Below, piece after piece: positions 27,897 through 35,387 of a DNA stretch of 64,000 nucleotides. Source of the stretch: Clostridiales bacterium (lineage in GTDB: Bacteria > Bacillota > Clostridia > Lachnospirales > Lachnospiraceae); contig JAGZJZ010000006.1 in NCBI GenBank assembly GCA_018365455.1, forward strand, positions 123,251-187,250, in the 5' to 3' direction. Within the stretch, counting starts at the first letter, position 1. Each line of letters opens with the position of its first letter. The notes below the pieces were generated by a model. That model was not told the DNA's origin, ran no database searches, and saw only the letters and a program-made list of their open reading frames with translations. The position numbers were made by a program, and so were the translations under genes.

Positions 27897-28378
27897 ATAA
27901 GTTATAGTTCGTAGAAAGAGCTGCTTAATTTGTCTTATTTATTTAATTGTTTAGTTTGAAGTTTTGCGAATCGCATTGATCTTTAGACATCTATATATTA
28001 ATAGGTTAATTGAATTCTAAATAAGAATATATTATTATCTAACTTATTATATAAAGTGTATACTATATTTCGTCTGGCCTATCTAACCAAATAATAAAAA
28101 AAATATCTATGATAAAATTTATTTAAATATTTAATAGTAGACTAACTAGATAATTATAATTGTATAGTAATCATTGATTGTACTGTTGGTTTATATATTT
28201 TATATTTTCTGGTAAAATCGCAATTTATTTCAGTATTGCAGTATATTAAAGCAATTTTGGTTTTTCTAACTTTAAATATTTTATTATATATGAGTAGAAG
28301 TATAACAAGTAAAGAAGATGGTGATAATAGCTAATATAATTATAATAATATTATCATAGCAATTAATATTTGCACCTT

Positions 28379-28395
28379 TTTCCGCGGGGCGGAAA
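28379..28395. repeat. 17-bp palindrome, candidate partition site, copy 2
   Basis: The same 17-bp sequence as copy 1. It is preceded by CACCTT, a flank shared with copy 3 when that copy is read on the other strand, so the conserved unit is longer than the palindrome. Confidence 0.6.
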
Positions 28396-28487
28396 TTTTT
28401 ACATCAAATATATACTATTTATAGAAAGTAAAATAATGTAAATAAAAATTAAGATTTAAAATACAATCCAATACCTATTTAATATAG

Positions 28488-28665
28488 CCCTGTTTAAAAT
28501 AGCTTTCTAGCAGATGTTCGCCTTCGTTTTTGGGCGATTTATCTCAGATGAAGGGGGCATACCGGCTACGCAACCTGAAATTGGGGCAGATATGGCGCTA
28601 AGTGGTACTCATCGTGCTGAAACAGAAAACTACTGCACACTTTACCAGGAATGAGTTTTAAAATA
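28488..28665. mobile_element. Degenerate copy of the MITE-like element
   Basis: The left end (CCTGTTTAAAATAGCTTTCT) and the interior (GATGAAGGGGGCATACCGGC, then TACGCAACCTGAAATTGGGG) resemble the better copy at 28732-28893. The right end is worn (GAGTTTTAAAAT). Limits are approximate. Confidence 0.5.
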
Positions 28666-28731
28666 AGTATTTCATTCTCTTATATTATTTTCGATAAATA
28701 ATAGCGTTTTCCGGAAGTAGGATATTTTTCC

Positions 28732-28893
28732 AGAGCGTGTTTTAAAATTGCTTTCTGGCAGTTATGCGTCACACTTTATGGGAGATTTGCCCCGGATGAA
28801 GGGCGCGTAGCGGGCTACGTAACCTAAATTCGGGGCAAATATGCCGCTGAGTGGGGCATGCAGCTGCCAGAAATAAATTTTTAAACACGCTCT
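28732..28893. mobile_element. MITE-like element with 30-bp terminal inverted repeats
   Basis: About 162 bp. The left end AGAGCGTGTTTTAAAATTGC continues with TTTCTGGCAG; the right end is the near-perfect reverse complement and closes with TTTAAACACGCTCT. No coding capacity. A degenerate copy lies just upstream and a deleted copy at 20394-20450, so this is a family. The right end touches the stop codon of the GNAT remnant. Confidence 0.75.
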
Positions 28894-29139
28894 AGTTTAA
28901 ATACTTCTTTAAACCATGCTTTTTATAAAAATCTGGTGCTAGAAAACTAAAAGTATCTAAAAAAGCAAATTTACATCCCCTTGCCTTTGCTTTTTGTTCT
29001 GCTTGTTGTAATATGCGGCTTCCTAAATGTTGCCCTCTGTATTCTTATTTTACCCACAAGTACTTTATACACAGCCAATTACCATGTGTATTTCCTATCA
29101 ACCCTCCAATTTTTTTCCTGATTCTTCTATAATAAATAC
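28892..29139 (-). pseudogene. Remnant of a GNAT-family acetyltransferase
   Basis: Minus-strand translation gives VFIIEESGKKIGGLIGNTHG, then WLCIKYLWVK, an in-frame TAA, EYRGQHLGSRILQQAEQKAK and CKFAFLDTFSFLAPDFYKKH. The acetyl-CoA loop is recognisable (RGQHLGS for R/Q-x-x-G-x-G/A), but there is an internal stop and the N-terminal part is frameshifted or lost. Confidence 0.8.
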
Positions 29140-29296
29140 CTAAGTCTTCTCGTTTTTTTCCTCCAGTTTGGAAAGATTAAATTCCAGTAGACCTTGGAAG
29201 ATAAGTTCTTCATCCTGTATGAACTACATATCTACGTCGTACTAACCATTAATAATCACGATAGAAGTAATTTTCATATTTATTAGTGACTTTCTC

Positions 29297-30334
29297 TTAA
29301 TAATCATCATATTTTAAATGCGCCAACTTTTTTTGAATACTTTTTTGTAACTCTTCAAGCTTTTTTATTACAATTGGGATTTCAGCAGTTTTATAGATTG
29401 CATCTCCATCCAATACCTCACATAATTCTTTTGCATTTTTTAAAATAGCCTTTGTACCATTTCTTCTTCTCACTCGCTGCGGTTTATTTTCATTTATTTC
29501 TTTTCTTTTTTTCTCTTGCTCTGGATAATGTGCAATATCATTTCTATCAAATTGATACCCTCGTTCTTCTCTGACATACTTTAACTCTGATATTTCTTTT
29601 TCCAACCAAGATCTTGTCACTCCATCTTTATTATATAGTTTTAATCTGCCATTAATTCGTCTATACAACATTTCTTGAGCATATGTTGTCATATTAGAAG
29701 CAGAAGATAAGGTAGACCAGGATATTCCATTATCGGCTAGTTTCTGTAGCTCTGGAATCAAATTAAGCAGTGCCTTGTATTTTGATACCTGCGATGTAGA
29801 TATTTCTAAATCTTGAGCAACTAATTGAATAATAGAGTTTTCATATTCAACACCAGCTTCTTTTTTCGCTTTTTGCTCTTCTTCATGTGCGTTATACAAA
29901 AATTGCGTTTCTTTTGCAATAATCATTGGAGTTCTATTTCTGGAATGTAGATTTGCACGCCCTAATCTCAAGGCCCTTTCCCATTCAGCAGCTGGTGGAT
30001 CTGTAATGAAAACAGGATACTCCTTTATTCCTGCCTTTCTTCCAGCATACCTTCTTCGATGTCCCGATTCAATTCTATATTTTCCTTGATATGGATAAGC
30101 TAAAATAACTCCCTGAAACCCATATTTTTTCATATCCTCTGCTAATTCATTGACTTCCAATTCTCCATATACTTCTGTATTTATAGGGTCATCTACCAGC
30201 ATATCATCTGATAAATATTTAAGTTTATTGACGAGCGATTGATCAATATCCTGTACATTCATTTCTTCCGTTATTTGATTTCGATCACCTCGATCTGTTT
30301 CAATAACAGATGCTTTTACAATATCCTCCGACAT
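29297..30334 (-). CDS. ParB-like protein (second copy)
   Basis: 345 residues. ParB N-terminal domain near residues 35-110 with SGHRRRYAGRKAGIKEYPVFI as the nucleotide-binding motif, then a helix-turn-helix (AQDLEISTSQVSKYKALLNL) and a basic C-terminus. The start follows AAAGGAG. It is more like Noc/ParB-type DNA-binding regulators than its neighbour and has no ParA of its own. It lies between two pairs of the GC-rich palindromes, which makes them its possible binding sites. Whether it takes part in segregation or controls copy number is open. Confidence 0.82.
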   Translation of the reverse strand: MSEDIVKASVIETDRGDRNQITEEMNVQDIDQSLVNKLKYLSDDMLVDDPINTEVYGELEVNELAEDMKKYGFQGVILAYPYQGKYRIESGHRRRYAGRKAGIKEYPVFITDPPAAEWERALRLGRANLHSRNRTPMIIAKETQFLYNAHEEEQKAKKEAGVEYENSIIQLVAQDLEISTSQVSKYKALLNLIPELQKLADNGISWSTLSSASNMTTYAQEMLYRRINGRLKLYNKDGVTRSWLEKEISELKYVREERGYQFDRNDIAHYPEQEKKRKEINENKPQRVRRRNGTKAILKNAKELCEVLDGDAIYKTAEIPIVIKKLEELQKSIQKKLAHLKYDDY

Positions 30335-30543
30335 CTTCCTCTTAGCTCCTTTGCATTGTATAATCTAAATTTGCGTTTTAATTTCGTTACAATCCGTAAG
30401 GATAAATTATTTTAATGATACACTGTGTTTTCACACCTACATTAATTAACTTTAATATCTATTACGTTAAAATTATATGTAGACATCGAGATATTTCTAC
30501 AAAAATAGACATTAACAGTTTAATAGACAATTATCGACATCTT

Positions 30544-30578
30544 AAAATGAAAAACATCACGGTGATGTTTTTCATTTT
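30544..30578. terminator. Perfect 17-bp-arm hairpin, terminator or protein site
   Basis: AAAATGAAAAACATCAC at 30544-30560 and its exact complement at 30562-30578 flank a single G. The U-rich end of either arm fits a Rho-independent terminator, but no gene in front of it on the plus strand is known, so an operator role is also possible. Confidence 0.55.
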
Positions 30579-31293
30579 ATAATAATTATCACATATATAT
30601 ATGGATTATTCAAGGTATATTTTTTATAATAGTATTTTAATATATAATATAATATATATTATATATTATATATTTAAGGACATGACTTACTGCTGGCATT
30701 AATAGTCATTATCTGTAATTTATTATCATATTAACTGGTATTAAGTCGAATTACATTTTAGAAAGCATATATAAACAGCTAACCCACAAACTTACTCCAT
30801 TGCGTGATCTCTCTGAGTTTATGGTTCATGGGAAAGTGTATACAGCTGTTTTCGCAGTGGGTTAATGTTGGCTTACTGGACAAATTTTTTTGTATTCTAA
30901 GTTTTGATGTCAAATCGGAAGATCATTCAGTAGATGCATTTATCATTTAGATTCACCAGCATAGAGGTACAAAACTGGAAGCCTCCCAGTGAAATAGTGC
31001 ACAGCCAGGGCGAAGTCAAAACAAAAAGTCAGGCACTTGTGGATGCTTACTGAAACCCATAGTATCTCGTGCTCATTGACAGGCAGCGAAATGATATTAA
31101 TTTTCGATCATCATTGAAATACGTGAATTTAGATGTAATTAAAATACTTCTAGTCGTGGATATGACAGTGATACACTTGCAGACTATATCTATGTACAAT
31201 TGGGTAAACCAACAACTCCATCCAGAAAAGTCAAAATTTAAACATTATTGTTGGTGACTATATAAGTAACGTCATCTGATAGATTAACTCTTA

Positions 31294-31310
31294 TTTCCGC
31301 CCCGCGGAAA
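31294..31310. repeat. 17-bp palindrome, candidate partition site, copy 3
   Basis: TTTCCGCCCCGCGGAAA, the complement orientation of copies 1 and 2 (centre CCC). The flank AAAGGTG mirrors the CACCTT flank of copy 2, so copies 2 and 3 form a large inverted pair around the second ParB gene. Confidence 0.6.
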
Positions 31311-31432
31311 AAGGTGTTCGTTTATTTTTTTATAAGTTTGAATATAAACTTGTATATAAATCCAACTTGTATAAAAATCCTAAAAAATCACTTATTTATA
31401 AGCTTAGATAAATTACATTGTTTTTTCTTACT

Positions 31433-31449
31433 TTTCCGCGGGGCGGAAT
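31433..31449. repeat. 17-bp palindrome, candidate partition site, copy 4
   Basis: TTTCCGCGGGGCGGAAT, one mismatch at the last base relative to copies 1 and 2. It lies 139 bp from copy 3. Confidence 0.6.
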
Positions 31450-31789
31450 TTTTAATGTAATAATGTTATATATTAATTGGAAAATTAGTACTACAGTGAA
31501 AGCTTTATATGTGTTCTATTAAATGCATTATATTGAGGTTCAGTTGATTCATTCACTTGTGTATGATAGCAGATATAAAAAAGATGAGTGAGGGCCCGCT
31601 TAGTATCCACTGGAAGCCCTCGAATACTATCCGCCAAAAATCACTCCGAAAAGTAAGCCCATCTTTCGGAGATTCACGTTATTACCACTAAGCTGTGTTT
31701 TCTTTGCCGGATGGGATCCTTGGGCAGTGGCTGGCTGTTCTTTATTGGATATCGCATAATGATGTATCGCATATATACTTTCTTACCTA

Positions 31790-32413
31790 ATACTACAACT
31801 CACAACTCAGTTTCTTTTTACGATGTGACAAATACACACTATGATTCTTGCGTATATAATAACTTACGATCGTTCCCTTTGCACCTTCTGCGATCACAAC
31901 ATTCTCCCATGGAATCGTGCTGTCCAAGTCTATACTCTTTACAGACACAGGCTCCTGGGAAAGAACAGGACGTTTTTTGGGACGCCGATCCACTGTACCT
32001 GTAACAATCCGCTTTGCAGCACCTTGTTAATCAGCGTCAGAGCAATTTCATTTTTGGTAAAAAATACTTTTTCTTCCGGAAGGCGGCATTCCTTACGCAG
32101 TGTTTCAAAAGAATCACAAAACCAATCCTTTGGAACATACAGTTCATAGTCTAGGAGACCATAACCGTTATTTCCGGCATAAACAAGAAAAACTGCGAAT
32201 CTTTCGTAAACAAAAGCAAATAAATATTTTATCAGTTTTCTGTTTTTCCAAGACGGCCGCAATACTGCCGTTTTACACCAACAGAATGGGTTCCCATCTT
32301 AATAAAAGTGGTGTCATCAACAGACAGCATACCGCCTTTTGCACTGAGCTGTTGTGAAAGCAGCTGCTGGTATTTCCCCAGAAGTTTGGAATCCTCCAAC
32401 GGGGATTTGGAAA
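31790..32413 (-). pseudogene. Remnant of an IS701-type DDE transposase
   Basis: Minus-strand fragments in different frames read GGMLSVDDTTFIKMGTHSVG, VKRQYCGRLGKTEN, VYAGNNGYGLLDYELYVPKD, VFFTKNEIALTLINKVLQSG and RPKKRPVLSQEP. These match the typical order of IS701-type transposases (first catalytic Asp in the VDDT stretch). At least two frameshifts or stops break it and the N-terminus is missing. No terminal repeats were found. Confidence 0.75.
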
Positions 32414-33440
32414 AAATTGTTATAAGAAGCGGATGGATTTTTCACCCAGAAAATGTAATGCAATCGGTTCAATGTATTTACGCTCTAAAGATATATTATA
32501 TTATTTATCAAAATCACAAATTATTTTTAGTCTATATAATTCATTTTTTTAATTTTTCATCCTCTCTAGAACGCAATATTTCGACTAATTAAAGGACTTT
32601 AGTTTCCAGACAACTAACCTTTGCCATATGTCAAAAAAAGTTGTTTTAAGGCATTTTATGGCATCGTTTTACATGAGCAGTTTAACTTTCAGAATAATTA
32701 AATCAATTGCCCATGTGTATTAATTACTGGATTTACTTGATCACATTCTATAAATAGGTAAAATTTGAAGAAGTATAAAATTTCTTTGTCAGCGAGGACT
32801 GTCACTAAAAATAAATTTAATGCATTGTAGTGAAACTAGCCGATAGTGTAAATTAGATTATCATTAAATGGATATCATGTAATGATATTTTTATGTAGAC
32901 ACACGTAACAGGAGAGAGCTTCAATATGAAAATCATATTCATAGATTCATGAGATAAAGAACTAGATAACAAAATATGTTTTTGATATATCGATCACCTA
33001 TTCTTTGCATATATATAACATACATAAACTTACATCATTATTTTGCTAAATATACTACAATATTATTAAATGAGTAATCATATGGACAATATTTAAAAGT
33101 TACTAATAAATAATATTTATAAAGCTGGCTGTAATGGCGGCTGTGGCTTACAACAATTCATTCTATTTATTTTCATGCTATAATATGGTATATTTAAAAT
33201 TATATTTATTATAATTGAATTTTAATATATTTTATTATTTTTTCTATGCAATCTATTAAAATTGAAGTTACATCTTTATTATAAAAATGGCAGCATACGT
33301 ATTTATCACGAACATATTTATTACATGATTAAATAAACATAATTATAATAACATAGTTATAAAAACATAATTGCTAAATTCAAATGCCAAATCCCCTTTG
33401 TTTATAAGCTTAGAAAGAAAAAGAAGAAGAAGAGAATTGA

Positions 33441-33560
33441 AAATTGTGGAATAGTTTTTCTAAAAGTGGAAGGAAAATGCATTTCGTGGATGTTTTATTT
33501 CTTATATGGAACGAAAAGATTCTATATGTAGATGAAAAATTCCATACAGGGGACGAAAAG
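33441..33560. repeat. 20-bp-period direct repeat array (RTGGA series)
   Basis: Six consecutive 20-bp units start at 33441, 33461, 33481, 33501, 33521 and 33541. The first four carry TGGA at the same position (GTGGA, GTGGA, GTGGA, ATGGA), the later two are looser, and most have A/T-rich AAA-TTC second halves. Further GTGGA motifs follow at 33589 and 33610. A 20-bp pitch puts each site on the same DNA face, as in initiator or DnaA-type arrays. Confidence 0.55.
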
Positions 33561-33607
33561 TATTGGACTAAGGATTAAATATTTATTACTGTGGAAGAAA
33601 ACTTTCC

Positions 33608-33617
33608 AATTGTGGAT
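33608..33617 (-). other. Perfect DnaA box
   Basis: TTGTGGATAA on the plus strand, the complement of the consensus TTATCCACA(A). It lies at the end of the 20-bp repeat array and next to very AT-rich DNA. One box alone could be chance, but the position in a candidate origin supports it. Confidence 0.55.
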
Positions 33618-33746
33618 AAAAAATTTCTGCTGACAATCATGGATTTAACAAAAATAGGAAACCGATTTACAAAATAGTTGAAATTGAGGTTGAAAAAAGG
33701 GGCAGATAAACAAAAATTGCTTATTAAGAATAAAAAAAGGCATGAC

Positions 33747-33790
33747 AAAGAAGCCCTCGGTCAGGAAGCTTTTGAAAAAAGGGCTTCTTT
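33747..33790 (-). terminator. Terminator overlapping the 3-prime end of the rep candidate
   Basis: AAAGAAGCCCT at 33747-33757 and AGGGCTTCTTT at 33780-33790 form an 11-bp stem that includes the last codons of the gene (stop at 33761). Read on the minus strand, the stem is followed after a few bases by a run of T. Confidence 0.6.
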
Positions 33791-34990
33791 CTTTATAATT
33801 GATCTGGTTAATGCACCAAAACTTTCGATTGGACGCTTGGGTAGAATATATGTATTGTATATTTCTATTACAGTCTGTTTTACAACAGTCAGAGAATAGG
33901 TTGTGCTTAACAGGCCCAGATCCCGATAATCGTTGTCTTTTAGTATGACAGGAGGATATGTATTGGTTTTACGTTCTTTATATGTGTCCGGATATGTGTT
34001 GAATCCATATGTGCGCAGCTGCTCGGCCAGATTGCCTGGATCATCATCGGGATGTTCCTGTAATAGATTGTACTGATCCAGCATATCATTTAAAGCAGTA
34101 ATATAGGACTGTATTTCACAGCGGTTCTCTTCTGTTAATTGTAGTTTGGCTTGTCGAGTGTTATAAACAGCGTTAAGATGGAGCACCACCTTGCTGTTTT
34201 CATATTCAACATGAAAAATATCGCTTTGTGAAACCAGAGCTTTTTTGATTACATTGGGTTTACAATAACCTGGAAGATATCTGCGCAGCTGTTCATATGA
34301 GCGTTCCAATTTTACCTGGGGAGCAGAAGATGCATCTGATTCCATAATAGAACGCAGATAGATCCGAAGTTGGTTGATATCCTTAATATTCATGATCTGC
34401 TGCAAAAGTTCTTTACTGATTGTTGCGTATCCCCTGCCGCCTTCGGAAGCTGTAAGGTGATAGGTGTTATACTCTGGAAGAAGTATTGAAATATGATTCT
34501 TCTCCCAACCGGAAGCGTGATAAGATATGTAACCATATCTTGCCAGAACTTCATTGGAATATTTGATTGTTTTAATATCACATTTAATAAATTCCGCCAG
34601 TTCTTTTTCTGAAACATCAGAAATAAATCCGCGCGGACTGGGCGAAAGAAAATGGTATGTGATTAAGAGTTTTAGTGCATTTCCTTTTAAGCGTGGCTGA
34701 TAGCCGTACATATTTTTTTCATTAATATATTTGATATGTGTTTTGTAGGCAGTTTTGTAAACTGCTTTTGGACAACTGCCGCATTGATTGCAGATATTTT
34801 CCTTAATTTCCTGTGGCATGTATTCTAAAAATGATTTGTACTTAAAATGAGGGCACAAAAAGCAGCCGGATGCGGCTTCATCCAGCTGTTGATACTCTGT
34901 ATAGTATTCCTTATAGTTTTTTTGAAGGCCAATAGCCCTCAAAGCAGGTCCTTTGCCAACACGGGCAAAATTATTCAGGTTCAGTAACAT
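33761..34990 (-). CDS. Candidate replication initiator, Cys-rich with winged-helix-like domain
   Basis: 409 residues; I do not recognise the family. Cys43, Cys46, Cys67, Cys70 and Cys73 form a likely zinc site near the N-terminus (GCFLCPHF; CNQCGSC). Residues about 100-170 look like a winged helix (ALKLLITYHFLSPSPRG; EKELAEFIKCDIKTIKYSNE). ATG at 34990 fits GAGGTG upstream; an upstream TTG does not. The gene lies between two repeat arrays, has an iteron-like motif in its own promoter and sits beside ParA/ParB genes, which together suggest a plasmid-type replication initiator. That role is inferred from context alone. Confidence 0.6.
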   Translation of the reverse strand: MLLNLNNFARVGKGPALRAIGLQKNYKEYYTEYQQLDEAASGCFLCPHFKYKSFLEYMPQEIKENICNQCGSCPKAVYKTAYKTHIKYINEKNMYGYQPRLKGNALKLLITYHFLSPSPRGFISDVSEKELAEFIKCDIKTIKYSNEVLARYGYISYHASGWEKNHISILLPEYNTYHLTASEGGRGYATISKELLQQIMNIKDINQLRIYLRSIMESDASSAPQVKLERSYEQLRRYLPGYCKPNVIKKALVSQSDIFHVEYENSKVVLHLNAVYNTRQAKLQLTEENRCEIQSYITALNDMLDQYNLLQEHPDDDPGNLAEQLRTYGFNTYPDTYKERKTNTYPPVILKDNDYRDLGLLSTTYSLTVVKQTVIEIYNTYILPKRPIESFGALTRSIIKKEALFSKAS

Positions 34991-35124
34991 TTTCAGCACA
35001 CCTCGTAAATTCAATTGTTAGTCACTAATTATCAAGTTGGAAAGCGAATGAGCTATTCGGGATAAGAAATCTATAAAAAAAGAATGTAAGAGATGACTAC
35101 CCTTTGCCCATATTTGCCAAAAAA

Positions 35125-35153
35125 ACTATACGATAGCGACAAAATTTACACAA
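35125..35153 (-). promoter_or_regulatory. Promoter of the rep candidate with an iteron-like motif in its spacer
   Basis: Minus strand: -35 TTGTGT (complement of 35148-35153), a 17-bp spacer and -10 TATAGT (complement of 35125-35130). The spacer contains AGCGACAAAATTT on the plus strand, one base off the short iteron AGCGACTAAAT. A protein that binds the iterons could thus repress this promoter, the usual self-control of iteron plasmids. Confidence 0.6.
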
Positions 35154-35158
35154 GGGTC

Positions 35159-35187
35159 TTGAAAAAGGCGTACTTTAATAGTACAAT
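35159..35187 (+). promoter_or_regulatory. Plus-strand promoter of a putative small RNA
   Basis: -35 TTGAAA at 35159-35164, a 17-bp spacer and -10 TACAAT at 35182-35187. It is divergent from and only six bases away from the rep promoter. The nearest downstream feature is a pair of hairpins with a terminator, not a gene. Confidence 0.6.
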
Positions 35188-35193
35188 GAAGCT

Positions 35194-35331
35194 ATAAAGC
35201 CCATCGGTAAATATTATCGGTGTAAGCGCGTTAATATTGGAATCGCCAAACAACAATATTAACGGTAATGTTTTATCGAGTGGATAACCAAATGTAAAAT
35301 CGCCAAAATTTTATAGGTTATCCACTTTTTT
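35194..35331 (+). ncRNA. Putative regulatory small RNA with two hairpins
   Basis: About 140 bases predicted from the promoter to a terminator. Hairpin 1 has 11-bp arms (CGTTAATATTG 35229-35239; CAATATTAACG 35254-35264). Hairpin 2 is the terminator (GTGGATAACC 35280-35289; GGTTATCCAC 35316-35325, then six T). Both loops carry the same word ATCGCCAAA. Plasmid copy number is often set by such small RNAs, but this one is not antisense to the rep candidate, so its target is unknown. Confidence 0.5.
35279..35331 (+). terminator. Rho-independent terminator of the small RNA
   Basis: An 11-bp stem (AGTGGATAACC with GGTTATCCACT) is followed by TTTTTC. The arms also resemble DnaA boxes (TTATCCAC), so the site could have a second use. 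Confidence 0.65.
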
Positions 35332-35387
35332 CTATAATATACAATATAAATCGGAGTTTGTAAAACAATAATTTCGTGCAGGAAATA

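Larger units (their letters stand above)
27769..29296. other. AT-rich gene-poor stretch upstream of parA
   Basis: About 1.5 kb with no intact gene. It contains two copies of the TTTCCGC-N3-GCGGAAA palindrome (27880, 28379), two MITE-like elements (about 28488-28665 and 28732-28893) and the remnant of a GNAT acetyltransferase (28892-29139). The stretch 27900-28480 is very AT-rich and shows nothing else I can name. Confidence 0.7.
30335..33760. other. AT-rich intergenic region between parB-2 and the rep candidate
   Basis: About 3.4 kb without an intact gene. It contains a 17-bp-arm palindrome (30544-30578), AT-only palindromes near 30640-30675, a spaced inverted repeat (TAACCCAC near 30780 and GTGGGTTA near 30858), two more GC-rich palindromes (31294, 31433), an IS701-type transposase remnant (31790-32413), an extremely AT-rich stretch (32.6-33.4 kb) and the 20-bp repeat array with DnaA box (33441-33617). 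The AT-rich stretch next to a DnaA box would suit an origin unwinding element. Confidence 0.65.

Noticed and set aside
31069..31257. 62-codon plus-strand frame in the AT-rich region
   Set aside because: No ribosome site, no recognisable family and odd composition; probably decayed DNA.
31711..32592. Several plus-strand open frames
   Set aside because: They are the opposite strand of the transposase remnant, whose minus-strand fragments match IS701-type proteins.
33120..33185. Possible Cys/Gly-rich peptide (AGCNGGCGL)
   Set aside because: The frame has a stop just upstream and no start codon or ribosome site, so a peptide gene is not supported.
33678..33899. Plus-strand frame beginning MKLRLKKGADK
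   Set aside because: It lies over the terminator and the end of the rep candidate and shows no independent coding signs.
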